In this document: positions 51,213 through 63,778 of the stretch, one piece after another
Numbering within the stretch: position 1 is the first letter of the stretch
Layout of the letters: each line of letters begins with the position of its first letter
Origin: Hordeum vulgare subsp. vulgare
Lineage: Eukaryota; Streptophyta; Magnoliopsida; Poales; Poaceae
Length of the DNA stretch: 64,000 bases
NCBI RefSeq assembly: GCF_904849725.1
Contig: NC_058524.1
Span: forward strand, 512,848,263-512,912,262
Direction of reading: 5' to 3'
Program-made: the position numbers and the translations under genes
Notes under the pieces: model-generated
The model's input: the letters and a program-made list of their open reading frames with translations, nothing else
Database searches by the model: none
Told to the model about the DNA's origin: nothing

Positions 51213-54200
51213 TGTGGGGACCAGATTTTCGGGGAATTTAATTTCCCTTTCAAATGGCCCTTAAGTATATCAGCCCCAGGAATACTGTTAGCTGGCGCAC
51301 CTTTCCTTGATACAAATGTCCAAGCAAAAATACAAATTGAGGTACAAGACCAAGGTGGTCTAATGAGTACATCAAAAGGGTTTCTAGTGGTTGATGGTGG
51401 AAGTGTTACACGGATCTCCAACTCCTCTAGGACTCCATTTCCCACAGGAATAGCTGACCGGGTTAATTCCTATCCCGCACGACTGCTGCCCTCGAAGCCT
51501 ATGCTAAAAGCTTTTCCTCAAGCATCTCCTCTCCAAGCTTGCAATCTGACCAAGACAATAGCCAGGGACGAGCCAGTGAGTACTTTGAATGTACTCACAA
51601 ACATCAAGAAGCAAATATATAATTTGCAGTGTTAATCATACACTCATAATGATACCATAATATTGCGTCAATTCAAAACACTACTCAATCATTAGTAGTG
51701 AAGTTATAATCATACTGAAATTCATTAAGCAATCAACAAGGATATTAATATCGGATGCAATATAAAGCATGCCACAGTCGGGCGTCTCAGCGACACCACA
51801 TAAAGGGCTTATATGAAATAATAATAAACATGCCATAGTCGGGCGTCTCAGCGACACCACATAAAGGGCTCATATGAAATATTAAAGAATATCCAGGAGG
51901 TAGAACCGTCCCAGGGATATTCAACAATAAAAATCATAACGGTTAGTACACAGAAAATAATATTTATAATCATCCACCGTATTTCCCGATTAGTCACATA
52001 CTCCTCTAACTACCTCTGCAGACCGACACTTAGACCGACACTTGACTAGCCAACCAAGGTCCTTGACCGTGGACACGGCTACTTGAATAGTTTTGACTCT
52101 TCAGAAGCTGTACTCTTTACCCATAGTTCACGGTTTTCAATAGCCATCATGACTAATCCCGTGTATGGCATTTTAGAAGTGGACACTCAGAATTAGTACA
52201 CACCCACTTTACCTCCGCAAAGCCCAGATTCACCCAGACCACGCTGCCAAGGTAAAATCATAAGACGGGGAGGCTCCGACCTCGACTAGCATGGGATCGA
52301 AAATATGTATACCGCGCGCTCATGGGGAGTGCCCTCCCTTCCGGTCCCAGACCGGAAACACACATGCCCCCTGACCGTATGACTGGATTTATACCACGAC
52401 CGAGGATACCTTCATCCCGGCCCCTCTACTGGTGTGTGACTGATAATAGGTCTGCAACTGACTGTAACGAATCCATTATCCAGGAAACTATGGTAGCACG
52501 CAAATAAGGAGACATACTGACACGACTCGATCTAGGGTCGACTTAGGATGTTTAAGTATTACCTGCAAGATTAGCACAAACCATGTGCGAATGGAGTCAC
52601 TACCCACCTAACATGCCTCGTTGACCACTCTCGTCCACGAGATGTCAATCCCACGGTCGTGTCTCCACAAGACACCGACTCTCACCGAATCCCATCCGGT
52701 AGGCTTGTAGGGTAGGAAAGAGTGACCACTGTCCGTGTACCACTATCATAGAAATCCTTACTCTCAATATCATGAAACCACATGCATGATTTTCCACATG
52801 AAAGAACACCACAAATATAACATAACCCTTTGATACTTTCACCAAGCAAACTCATATAGCCAAGTTGAAAGTAGGTTCAGGATGCTTGACTTCCAAGTGT
52901 AGAGAGGTGGGGTTCACCATAAAACTTTTGCAAGTTTTAAATCCTCTCTTCAAAGCCTATTTAAAAATATATGCAAATTAACACACAATTTAAAAACAGC
53001 ACACATAATTGTCTTAGGAAAAGAATTTGAAAGAGGTGAGAAAAAGAATCAACTCATTTGGATTTTTCTATAAAAAGTTATAGCGAGTCAAAGTTTTGGT
53101 CAAAATCTGTTTTTTTAAATCAAAAAGAAAAGAAAACTCTTTGGATGGAAATGTGCTAGCGCAATAGAGAAAACGTACTTGACCGAAGGCGTTTCCAATA
53201 GCGCGGGCTCTGGCTAGGACAGAAAAACTGACGCGCGGGGCCCACACGCATGTTTGACTCGGGTCTCCTTCTTCCTCCTGTCGCCGAAGGAAGGAGGGAC
53301 TTCGGAGAGGCTCACCGGCGACAGGATCCTCCATTCAAGGAATGGAGGGCACCGGCGTGCTCAAGGGACCGAGGCGCATCCATTTCACGGACTTGGGGCT
53401 GCAGCGGCTGCCGGAAGCGAGCAACCCTTCCTCTATGACGGAGGAAGCTTCGGCTCTGATGGGGTGTTGGCTAGGAGAGGTTCTAGGTGCACTGCGAGGG
53501 GTCGGGCAGCTCTGCTAGGTCCAGGAGGTTCGAGTGGTAGGCTCAGGCTGGGAAAAAGCTCAATGATAGGACCGAATCGACCCAAGGGGCTGCGGTGGCC
53601 GGAAGACATCGAAGTTTGGAACGAAGGGGTCCTGGCCTTAAATTGGAGCTAGAGGGGCTGGCCACGGCTATCAGGGAGCACTTGCGATGCTCTGAGGCTG
53701 CTGGGGGTCCTTTTTATAGCCTCGGAGTGTCGGTGCCGTGGTGGGGGTGGATGAGATCGTCTGGGACAGCCACTGGCGAGGCCACATGCGCGGCTAGATG
53801 CAACTACACGGCGGGGAAGCAGCGGCTCGACGCAGGGAGGTGATCCACGGGGCAGCTGGCGCTCGAGGAGGGCTTGGGTGGCGCTGCCTCGCTGCGCTGC
53901 TACTGCAGCTTGACGACGGCTGGCGCGGTTGCGGCAATGCAGGGACGGCAGGGGCAACTGGGGCACGCGAGGAGCTCGTGCGAGTGTGCCCACATGCTGA
54001 GGTTGCTTCGGGCAACGAGGGGGCGACAGGGGCTGCGACACGGCGGCTCGGTCCGCTGGCTGCAATACGCGCGCTCTAGAGCATGCTCTGGCAAGCCTAC
54101 CAGATGCTCCACGAATTTCCACGGCTAGCTAGGGGCTTGGGCTGGTGGTTAAATGCTCCAGATTGACTAATGGCCTTACTATGGGTCTGCTAGACATGCT

Positions 54201-55302
54201 GGTTTAGTCTGGGGCTCAACTTCACCATACAAATAAAACTCCATGCCATTTCTGGTCAGGGACACGAGGTGTTTGACAGAATGTCACTAGCATCTAGGGG
54301 CACTTCCTGTCCATGGTAAATTCCAGATATAAGCCTCACTGGATGGGCACAAAGATGACAAGGTTTGATTTAGCAACTCAATAACTTCACAATACAGTTC
54401 TAGTAAAAATACATTTCTGGAAAAAAAATGACAATGCAACAGGGGTCAAAACAACTCCATGGGGTTGAAGTTTGGTACTTAAGAGTTTTATTGGGTGGAT
54501 TACAAGCAAAAAAATTTTCAAGAGCATTGGAGAATGAAAAAGTGGGGTTGTAGTTCAAAAGGCCAATCTGGTCCAGAACATAAAACAAGAAGTGGTGCCC
54601 AAATATTTCAAAAGGAAAATATATATTTTTGCAGAAAACTCATTCCTATAAACATCTTGACCTCTACAAATTTTTATAGAATTATTAGAGACTTTAATGA
54701 AGAGGTTGAAGTGCAAGGTATCTACGAGGACCAGAATAGAAAATATATCAATGAGCAATATTTTCCCAAAATACTCAACTGGGTTTTTGCATAAAACTCA
54801 TTTGTATGAATCCCTTGGCTACTACAAATTTTGGTAGAATTTTTGGAGAATTTATTTAAGGGTTGTAGTGCAAATCTACAATTGGACCAAAAAGTAAGAT
54901 TAATTAATTTGCTTAATCCTACCAAAACACTTGGCTATATTCTTATATAAAATTGATCCAGAAACATAGAAGGTAATTGTCAAGCTTATTGTGAAATTTT
55001 TAGAAGAGGTTAACAGGTGGATGCAGACCCTTAAGAAAATAAAAACCAGTTTTGAATAATAGAATTGGAAGATAATATTTATAGAGGAACCTTCTCTGAA
55101 ATAATCGATGGATGGAAAATAGTTGAGTCAACACTCAAGTCACATAAAAGTTCTCAAAAAGCTCCATCTCATAAAAGAGTTATTCTCAAAAATCAAGAAT
55201 AAGAGAGGTGTTGAAATCCACTCAAAACCTAGAATAGAATTTTAAAATAATTCAGACCAAAATTATTATATAAAAATCTTGACAAAAATTTGGGGTGATA
55301 CA
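51213..55302 (-). repeat. 5' LTR of element H
   Basis: TGTGGGGACC ... GGGTGATACA, 4090 bp, uninterrupted. The minus-strand TATAAAAAGG box at about 53710-53720 is its likely promoter. It contains the two-copy minisatellite (51768-51885). Confidence 0.9.
51768..51885. repeat. 61-bp minisatellite in H LTR, two copies
   Basis: Same unit as 37013-37250; copies start at 51768 and 51829. Confidence 0.9.
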
Positions 55303-55307
55303 CGACG
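55303..55307. other. Target site duplication of element H, right (CGACG)
   Basis: Partner of 36453-36457. Confidence 0.95.
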
Positions 55308-55557
55308 ATGACACTAGTGCACTGTTTCCTTCTTGGAGGCGTCGTTATTGGACTACTTGAACATCAGGTGTAGTCTTGGTGATGATTATGGTGTTGCTCC
55401 AAGTAGTGAAACTTTGTAGCGTGATTTTTCCTTTTTAGCTTCTTCCTTGTTTTTTGGCCGTGTGCATCCGTCATGTCATTAGGGCATTGCATTGTTACAG
55501 AGGTTGTATGTAATTGGTATCTCCGCGATATTTATGTATACTCTTTATCAAAAAAAG
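55308..55557 (+). mobile_element. LINE-like remnant, part 3, with 3' end
   Basis: Ends GTATACTCTTTATCAAAAAAA at about 55537-55557. CTTTATC followed by an A-run is a 3' end I associate with wheat LINEs. The preceding text (tcttggaggcgtcgttattg ... gggcattgcattgttacag) continues 36457 after removal of H. Confidence 0.5.
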
Positions 55558-55564
55558 AAGTTAT

Positions 55565-55645
55565 TTTTGTTCTTGAAAGGAATTCTAAGTTTATATTTTT
55601 CTGAATTTTGTTCTTGAAACGAATTCTAAGTTTATATTTGTCTGT
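55565..55645. repeat. 41-bp tandem duplication after the LINE-like tail
   Basis: TTTTGTTCTTGAAAGGAATT at 55565 recurs with one change at 55606; the two units match over about 38 of 41 bases. It sits just after the A-run. Confidence 0.85.
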
Positions 55646-55666
55646 GGACATCAACAACCAATTAGG

Positions 55667-55810
55667 CTTTGTGCTTAGATTGTTCAACAGAAACCTTCTC
55701 GAACTCTTCCATCAAACGTTGACATTCTTCAAGGATAGGAGCAGCCACCATGGCTTTACGACTATTCTTCTTTAGAGCTTCCACGATGACCAAATTATCA
55801 TCTGCACACG
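55667..55810 (-). pseudogene. RNase-H-like (RVT_3 type) C-terminal fragment
   Basis: The minus strand encodes DDNLVIVEALKKNSRKAMVA, then PILEECQRLMEEFEKVSVEQ, and a stop at 55667. This fits the middle of the plant RNase-H-like domain found in non-LTR elements (D-N-L-x-V-V-x-A-L ... I-x-E-x-x-x-L-x-x-x-F-x-x-V-x-V). Only about 47 residues are present. Opposite in orientation to the LINE-like tail next to it, so it belongs to a different element. Confidence 0.4.
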
Positions 55811-55833
55811 GAGGGAATTAATTTGTAGGCTTT

Positions 55834-57034
55834 GAGCATCTACAACCGGAGTAGTTAAATTAGTCCCGTAAACGCGTGCAGACGCGTCTTGAGGCATTGA
55901 TTGGTCACGCCTCATATTACCCTTCTCATAACCGGACACCTGAATTAGCATACCTTAAATCCTACAAACTCATGCAAGTACGTAAACAATGCATGCACAT
56001 CGTGTGTCTACTACATACAACATTGTCATCGGACTATCAAAATTTGAGATGTTTGGCTATGGTGGAGAAAATGATCTCCGGCTGCCTTGCCCTTCTCTGC
56101 ACCATTGTCGTTCTTCTCGCGTACCGGTCAAAGACGCGGTATGGATTGAGCCAGATATGTTCCTCGTCGGAGTTGTCCTCACTGGCATTGTCCTTATCTG
56201 GGAGCGGTATGTCCATTTCAAGGACCACACGGTTCTTCTCTCACGCGAGGGCGCGTGTTTTCCTCCGCTGGCGCTTCTTCACAATGTGCATGCGGATTGC
56301 TTCCTCCTCTTCATCCGCTCGCGCTGCTGCATCAGCCGCCTCTGCCACTGCCATGACAACAGTGAGTCGGACCTCGGTGGCCCTTATCCTCTCCTTCCCA
56401 CTGCGGACATAACAGTCGTGGTGGAACTCATACTCTACCGGACCGGTGATGGGGAAGGAGAGATTTGAAGGCTGTCAGGACCGCGATGATCCAGTCTCGG
56501 AGGATCCGAGCACCAGTTGAGCCGGTGCTACGGAGTCATGCTGGATAGATCTTGTCGTCGGTCAAGCATTGTCATTGCGGGAGCGGTAGAGTGCAATGTG
56601 GACACCATCGCCTCCTTGAACCCACACAGGATAACACCCCGATCAATGGATCAGGACTGGTCGGTCACAGAGCCGTTGCTTGCAATGCGTGATAAGGTCG
56701 TAGATCGCCGGAGCTAAGCTCGGGTGGTGGAGGGGAATGGAGGGGAGTAGAGTGAAGTGGCTAGGATTTGGTCTGACGAGGAGATGGGAAGGAATATATG
56801 TGGGATCGGATGGCACAGCGTGAGCTGGGTCCGACATGGTGGACGCGTTCGGACACACACGTACGTCGCCATATCCACCCCATATTTGAACTATATATGA
56901 GCGGTGCCGGCCAGCCCGAGTGTTTGAGGCCCGTTCAAAGCGCACGTGTGGATCGATTTTTCATGACCCATTAGTGACCGGACCATTCACCCGGACGTTT
57001 GAGATATCTTTGGGAAGCCTGCGTGTAGATGCTC
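55834..57034 (-). mobile_element. PIF/Harbinger element 1, degenerate
   Basis: Termini GAGCATCTACA (55834-55844) and TGTAGATGCTC (57024-57034) are an 11-bp inverted pair. The right side is followed by TTA, a Harbinger target, while the left has TTT, perhaps a mutated copy. Inside, the minus strand carries a broken ORF. Confidence 0.55.
56037..56362 (-). pseudogene. Harbinger-associated acidic ORF fragment
   Basis: The minus strand reads MAVAEAADAAARADEEEEAI, then IVKKRQRRKTRALA, a stop, and in the same frame LEMDIPLPDKDNASEDNSDE and LNPYRVFDRYARRTT before ending at 56037. 'PYRVFDRY' followed by basic residues is something I associate with the second ORF of Triticeae Harbinger elements. It is only a fragment, with no DDE catalytic residues. 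Confidence 0.4.
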
Positions 57035-58106
57035 TTAGAGAAACTCCAACGTATTGAACCATTTCGTCTGCGCATCTCCGTTTGAGTCAAAACAAACAGA
57101 AAAATTGGCCCAAACTACGGACCCAAACAAAAAGGTGTCCGATTTTCTCCGTTGGGCAAACCATTGCAGGCCCAAATTTAGGCCTCATTTGCGTCGGTAA
57201 GAGTCGGACGCACGCCATTCCCGCCCGCTCCTCCCCCTAGCACACGAGTCAGTGACACGTACGCCATTCTCTTCCTCCCATCAACAAAAAGCACCCGGTC
57301 GCCGCCGCCGCCCAGTTTCGGTACCCTAGCCAGCCGTCCGCGCCCACATACCACCCCCGTAGCATGCCTCCTTTCATCGTTGCCGCTGGGCCACCGTAAC
57401 TGCCCCCGATGTCGCTGCTAGAAACACCTACCCCCTCCCCCCACGCTTGCTCCGGGCCAGCTCTTTTGTCGACGGCACCACAATCGTCTAACTCCGCAAC
57501 ACTCGGCGAGTGTTGCCGGGATAGCTACGTGATCAAGGAGAGGCGTGCGGCTCTTCCCCGGACTGCTTCTTCGATGACACCTGCAAGTTGTTATACAATT
57601 TGCCCGGAAGGGACAAATGGACTCCACCGATGAGATCTTTTTCTACAATATCATTTGTGACTCGAATGATTCCTCATCCGGTGATGAGGAGATGGTTGTT
57701 GTTGTCTTAGTCGTCCATGGTCACGTTAGTAGCGAGCGGTTGTTGTTCCCGGTCTCAATCCCGGGGCATACTCTGTTGTTGAATCGCAGACGGGAGAGCG
57801 GTCATTTTCTATTCTGGAAGGACTAAGTTGACACACCCAACCCCATTTAAAAACATCACCTATTCTGGTGTCGTCTCTGTATGGCTAGGCATGTTTTCAA
57901 CCCTATCCGGGAGAGGGTGGCGGCATATGATAAATAATTTGAGTGCAAGCAGGATGCCCTTGGAAAGATTGGCATCTCCTCTTATCAGAAATGCACTACC
58001 ACTACTCGGATGCTTACATACGGAGTTCCTAGTGATCTCATTGATGCGCATGTCCGCATGAGCGAGTCCACGTGCCTAGAGTCTATGTATAGGTACCTCA
58101 TACTTG
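57035..58106 (+). mobile_element. PIF/Harbinger element 2, cut by element F
   Basis: Begins GAGAAACTCCAACGTATTGAA (57038) directly after a TTA shared with element 1, the typical start of Triticeae Harbinger elements. 57038-57616 is a GC-rich leader with no ORF I trust. The transposase start follows. The other half would lie beyond element F, outside the window. Confidence 0.65.
57617..58106 (+). pseudogene. PIF/Harbinger transposase, N-terminal part, frameshifted
   Basis: First frame: MDSTDEIFFYNIICDSNDSS, then SIPGHTLLLNRRRESGHFLF and WKD before a stop at 57824-57826. In other frames the protein continues through MARHVFNPIRERVAAYDK, FECKQDALGKIGISSYQKCT, RMLTYGVPSDLIDAHVRMSE and TCLESMYRYL. 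'QKCTAA-RMLAYG-P-D--DE---M-E-T' is the well-known stretch before the DDE core of PIF/Harbinger transposases. Several frame breaks make it dead. Element F interrupts it at about 58106. Confidence 0.8.
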
Positions 58107-59655
58107 TGATCTGCGTTGGGTTTTCCATGAAGAGGAACGGGTTATCGTAGCATAATGTGGGTAAGTATTTCCCTGAGTTATGAAACCAAGGTTTATTGAA
58201 CCAATAGAAATATCAACCATAATTGTCTTCAACAGCTGCACACAAAAGAACAAACAACTTGCACCCGACGCGGGCAAGAGAGTTGTCAATCCTCTTGTCT
58301 TGTTATTTGCAAGCGAGTGAGGTGTGTAGATAATTGTAGATGGCAAAATAAAATAAAAACAAGTAAATGGTAGAAAGGTATTGAAGGTTTTATCAATATG
58401 TTGTGAATGGACCCGGGGCCATAACTTTCCCTAATGGCATCTCAGATGAAAATAGCATACGGTGGGTAAACAAATTACTGTTGGGCAATTGACAGAAAAG
58501 CGGATAGTTATGCGATATTCACGGCAATGATCATGTGTATATAGGCATCACGTCCATAAACAAATAGCCGACTCCTGCCTGCACCTATTACTATTACTCT
58601 ACACATCGACCGATATCCAACATGCATCTAGAGTATTAAGTAAAACAGAGTAACGCATGAAGAACAAGGACATAATGTAGACAAACTGAACTCAAGCAGT
58701 ATGAATAAACCCCATCGTTCTATCCTTAGTAGTAGCAACACAAAGACGCATCTTGTCCCCTTCTATCACTTGGATATAGAAATTTGCCAGGTTGAACCTA
58801 CTATAACGCACCTGTCCCGCTCACAAAATATTGATCTAGTTGGCCAAACTATTTCAATAGATCGAAGAGAATTACGAAGCTATCATAATCATGCACATAA
58901 GAATCATATAAGTATTGAAAGAAGACTAAATATTTATCATGAATAATCTTAACATAAACCCACAATTTATCGAATCCCAACAAATACATCGCACAAAAGG
59001 AATTACATCATATTGATAAAAGCGAAGATGTGATGAACGCTGTATTGAAGATCAAAGAGAGAGAAATTGTCATCTAGGGAGTGACCATGGACCCGTAGGT
59101 CTCTGGTAAACTACTCACACATCATCGTGAGGGCAGCAAGGTTGATGAAGATTACCTCCGTTATCGATTTCCCCTTCGGAAGGGTGCTGAAACAGAGCTC
59201 CAGATGGCCTCCCATCGGAACAAAGACTTGAGGCACCGTAAAAAAGTGTTTCGGGACTCCTTATGATGTTTTTAGGGTATAAGATAATTTATAAGCTAGG
59301 GAACAGAGTCGGAAGAACCGCGAGGGAGGCACAAGCCATCAAGGCGCCCCACCAAGTCGCGCCGTGTTGGCTTGTGAGCCCCTCGTGCGACCAACAACCT
59401 TCTTCCGATACTCGGTCTTTTTTTTGGTCCACAAAAAATCACCAAAAAGTTTCAGGTCAATTGGGCTTTGTTTGGTATGGAAAACCGGAAAAGTGAAAAA
59501 TATGCAGAAAACGACAACTCAAAGTGGGCACTGGGTCAATAGGTTAGTGCTCAAAAATAATATAAATTGGTAAATAAATAGACCAAAAGTATTCTAAAAT
59601 GATAATATATCATCATGGAACAATAAAAAATTATAGATACTTTAGAGACATATCA
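58107..59655 (-). repeat. 3' LTR of element F
   Basis: Plus-strand ends TGATCTGCGTTGGG (58107, could be two bases earlier) and GAGACATATCA. Hairpin arms CACAAGCCA (59330-59338) / TGGCTTGTG (59368-59376), inner GGCGC (59343-59347) / GCGCC (59359-59363). The minus-strand TATAAA is at 59288-59293, 36 bp away. Confidence 0.82.
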
Positions 59656-62400
59656 AGCATTCCCAAGCTTAGTTCGTGCTCGTCCTCGAGTAGGTAAATG
59701 ATTATTTTTTTTTGATGTGACATGCTATCCATGATGTAACCTTATGCATGTATGCTCATTGAGAAACGTTGAATAGACAAATATTAACACAACTATACTT
59801 ATAGGTATAAGCAGCATAATCATTAATCTTTCAAAACATATGATCTATCAAAGTGGCACCTTGTTCTTCGTATAGAGAGTCTCACATTATATTAGCAAGG
59901 CATGGCTCAATCTTCACCACATTAATACAAATGTCAAGCACCATGGTGTCCAAGTCAGGTTATTGGATCGTATTTTTTCAATATCCATCAAATTTTTATT
60001 CTTCATGCAATACATAAGCGTGAATCATTGGACATAGCATAAAGGTGGAATATAATGGAAGGTTTCAAAGGGGTAAAAGTGGAGAATATAGTCTCACATC
60101 AACTAGGTGTACCAACGGGTTATGGAGATGCCCGTCGATAGATATTGATGCAGGGTGTAGGGATTGCCATGCAAATGAGGCACTAGAGCTATAAGTGTAC
60201 GAAAGCTCCATGAAGCTAAGTGGGGTGTGCATCCAACTTCCTTGCTCATGAAGACCTCGGGCATTCGAGGAAGCCCGTCATCGGAATATACAAGCCAAGT
60301 TTATAAAAAGTGATTCTCACTAGCATATGAATGATATAATGTGAGACTCTCTATACGAAGAACAAGGTGCCACTTTGTGGCACAAGTGTGGTAAAGGATA
60401 GTAGCAAAGTCCCTTCTCTATTTTTCTCTCATTAATTTTTTCTTTTCATTTTTTATGGTGCGATCATTTGGCCTCCATAATTTTTATTTCCTCACTGGGA
60501 GAATCCTCTAATAATGATGATCATCACACTTTTATTTATTTACTACCGAGTATGAAAACCGATAGGACGATATGACTATGTATGAATGCCTCTGACAGTG
60601 TACCAGGAAGTGAAAAGATCTAGCATGACATGTATCGAAAATATGATGAACGGTGGCTTTGCCACAAATACTATGTCACCTCTATATGATCATGCAAAGC
60701 ATTATGATGATGAACAAACTAGTCATGTGAAGTGACAATGGCATTTGCATGGCAATATATATCAAAATTTCTATGGAAATGCCATGATAGGTAGGTATGA
60801 TTCTTGTTTTGAGGAGAATATAAAAAGTTTTATGTGCAATAGTGCATGCCGTGTAGTGGGGTTTGGATGCACCGTTGAAAGTTGCACCGATCCTCAAGGT
60901 GAGGACGGGCGATGCACGATACAGAAGAGGCTAGCAAATATGAGGATGTGAGATTGCGTATGTCCATGGTGTCACATTAGTCATGAAGAACTTGTGTACT
61001 TATTGCAAAGTTTTATTAGTTTTATCACAAATCAAAGTACGAATTGCATGCCCGAAGGCACAGGGTTGGCAGGAATTAACCATCGCGCGACTCCGTCTCA
61101 AAAGAACACTAGGATTTCAACGAGGAATATAAATGCTCACACATCATCACCATGCCCTTTTAATTTCTTGGATGAACAAGAAGTTTAACATATCTTCATA
61201 TCGACACCTCTCTGAATTAATAATAATGCACTCACACCTTTTTCATATCACCACATCAATATCATTAACCCACAATTTATCTATATGTGTTACATGATCT
61301 TTTTAATTATGACTCATTGTATACCCATTATTTTTTATCTAGTCTTATGACCCATGCAAATTATGGTCACTATTTATCCATCTCTCAAATAAATATAAGT
61401 GAAAAATGAGAGGATAATATTTCTATAAAATCTACACGCCATCATGCTCAAAAATGTATAAGTGAAGTACTAGAGCAACTGCTAAGCTCAAATGATATAA
61501 GTGAATCAAATAGAGTATCCTAACAAATTGTGATGATGTGTTATCTCTCTCAAATAGGTGTGTACAACAAACTATGATTGTGGCAAACTGAAATAAAAGC
61601 AAATAAAGGAAAACGACACTCCAAGAAAAACTCATATCATGTGATTAATAAAAATATAGCTCCAAGTGACATACCGATGGATTGAGATGAAAAGAGGGGA
61701 TGCCTTTCGGGGCATACCCAAGATTAGACGCTTGAGTATACCTAGAATATTACCTTGGGGTTCCTTGGGCATCCCCAAGCTTAGACTTTTGCTCCTCCTC
61801 AATCCTTTGTCCATTGGGATGATATCCAAAACTTGAAAACTTCAATCACATAAAACTCAAGAAAACTTCATGAGATCCGTTAGTATAAGCAACATATCAA
61901 ATACTTTCAGTTGTTGTTATAATTTGATTTTTATTTTATTTTTGAATAGGTTACTGTATTCTAACTTCTCCATGGCTTATATCCCCCGATACAATCCTTA
62001 GCATCATCAAAACAAGCAAACTACACAAGCAAAAAACAGAATCTGACTGAAACAGAATAATGTGTAGTAATCTGTAATGAACCTATACTTCTGTAACTCC
62101 ACAAATTCTGAAAAATTAGGAAGATCCGAGTAATTTGTATAGAAATACTTTGTAAAACATTTAGGTTAAAAAGACGTTCCAGTAAAGTCAGATAAATTGT
62201 GCACCGAGCATCAAAGTTTCTGTTTTTGCACCGTATCAATTCTACTCATCATGCAAATCATCCCAAAGGCTTTACTTGTTACAAACACCAATTAAAACAA
62301 AAAACACTATAATTCGATCGGCAAAAATCATGTTATCACAAACAAACAGAAAGTAAAAAGCAAAAATAAGGATAACTATTGGGTTGCCTCCCAATAAGCG
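59656..62400 (-). other. Non-coding interior of element F
   Basis: No supported ORF. Polypurine tract at 59656-59690, T-rich block near 60420-60490, three ATAAGTGAA copies (61391, 61448, 61489), polypurine-like repeats (61700-61790), the 'cccccgatacaatcc' block (61983) and the GGGTTGCCTCCCAATAAGCG module (62381-62400). Confidence 0.7.
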
Positions 62401-63778
62401 TTATTGTTTTACGCCCCTAGCTAGGCATATTGCATAGTTTCTAGTGTTGTCATCTTTGACACTCCACCCATAAGTGTCTCTCATGATTGATTCATAGGGT
62501 AGTCTAATTCTCTTTCTAGGGAAGTGTCCCATTCCTTTCTTTAATGTAAATTGGAACCTTATGTTTCCCTCTTTCATGTCAATGATTGCACCTATAATTC
62601 GTAGGAAGGGTCTTTGAAGTATAATTGGACAAGTAGGGTTGCAATCAATATCAAGCACAATGAAATCTGCAGGCACATAATTTTTATTTTCAATTATCAA
62701 CACATCATTTATTCAACCCAAGGGTTTCTTGATGGTAGAATCCACAAGATGCAAGTTTAGGGAACATTTTTCAATATTAGTGAGACCAAAGACATAGCAT
62801 AAATTTTTAGGTATAGTTGAAACACTAGAACGAATGTCACACAAAGCATTGCATTCATTTTTTTAATCTTAGTTTTGATAGTAGGTTCCCACTCATCATG
62901 CAACTTTCTAGGAATAGAAACTTCAAGCTCAAGTTTCTCATCATAAGCATTTACCATAGCTTCCACTATATGTTGAGTGGGAGCTTTGTTTTGTTCATAA
63001 GAATTGGGTGAGCTAATAATGGATGGCAACAAGGAAATACATTCTACTAAAGAGAAATCATCATAATTAAATTCCTTGTAATCCAAAATAGTGGGCAAAT
63101 TACTAGTTAAAGTTTTGACCTCTGCAAACCCACTTTTTCAGTTTTAGCATTAAAATCATCACCCTCCAAGCAAATGGGGTGCGTCTTTACTAGAGTTGAC
63201 TCATCTCCAGTCCCTTTATCATTAACATTCGGATAAGTAAACAAATATTCAATAGGATAAGTACCAATCATTTTAAGATCTTCATCATGATTCCGGTAAA
63301 AACCAGGTGGAAGAGCTTTTTCTAGGAATTCCAGCTTAGCTTTCAACTTAGCGGTCCTCTCCTTTGTGCCATTAATAGAAAATTGGATTGATTTAATAGT
63401 ATCATGAAAATCATGCTTAGGAGGGATTTTTTTTTGAAGAGTTTCTACACCAAGACAAATCTATCCATGTTTTTAGCCAAAGTATCAACAACATGCAATT
63501 TTTCTTGTACCATAGTATTAATTTTTTTTTTGAGAATTAATGAATTCCTTAATTGTGTTCTCAAGATAACAGGGTATCCTATTATAATTTGTAGAAGAAT
63601 CTCCATAAGAATTACCATAGGAATTGCCCTAACCATTAGGATTATTACCGAGATATGGCCTAGGATTTAAATTACCCCTATAAGCATTGTTGTTGGAATT
63701 ATTTTGCGGGACAAAGTTCACAACAATAGCACCATTATTTTGTCCAATCAAGGTAGACAAGGGCATACCATTAGGATT
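62401..63778 (-). pseudogene. Gag-protease frame of element F, decayed
   Basis: Pieces: an Asn-rich part near 63660-63778 (NNSNNNAYRGNLN-like), 63346-63107 (...FYRNHDEDLKMIGTYPIEYL...), 63098-62757 (...TILDYKEFNYDDFSLVECIS, LELEVSIPRKLHDEWEPTIK...) and 62703-62401 (...CPTCPIILQRPFLRIIGAII...). The protease ILGRPFL has become ILQRPFL. A one-base loss near 62865 breaks the DLGAS region, so protease activity is lost. Homologous to the intact frame of element E. Confidence 0.75.

Larger units (their letters stand above)
36458..55302 (-). mobile_element. Element H: long-LTR non-autonomous retrotransposon carrying foreign genes
   Basis: Ends TGTGGGGACC and GGGTGATACA, target duplication CGACG. LTR 36458-47933 (4254 bp net of element D) and LTR 51213-55302 (4090 bp) surround an interior of only 3.3 kb. 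The primer site (minus TGGTATCAGAGT, 51197-51208) and polypurine region place transcription on the minus strand. The minus-strand LTR start TGTAACACCCCAAATTT and the preceding CTCGAGGACGAGATTTTTCT are signatures I associate with Tekay/Del chromoviruses, but no gag or pol is present. The interior holds two related small genes on the minus strand and one small gene on the plus strand. Confidence 0.9.
58107..63778 (-). mobile_element. Element F: degenerate non-autonomous Gypsy element, 5' part outside window
   Basis: 3' LTR 58107-59655, polypurine tract beyond it, and a broken gag-protease frame at 62401-63778 on the minus strand. LTR start on the minus strand is TGATATGTCTCTAAAG. Shares all the interior modules of C, D and E but is the most diverged. 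A further LTR-type insertion begins at about 63779, so its 5' LTR is not seen and its target site cannot be checked. Confidence 0.8.

Noticed and set aside
53649..54122. 157-codon minus-strand frame in the GC-rich part of the H LTR
   Set aside because: The corresponding stretch in the other LTR is broken and in a different frame; the peptide is low-complexity Arg/Pro/Ala.
36458..55302. Naming H as Sukkula or another specific Triticeae family
   Set aside because: LTR length fits more than one family and I cannot run a search; only the lineage-type signatures are stated.
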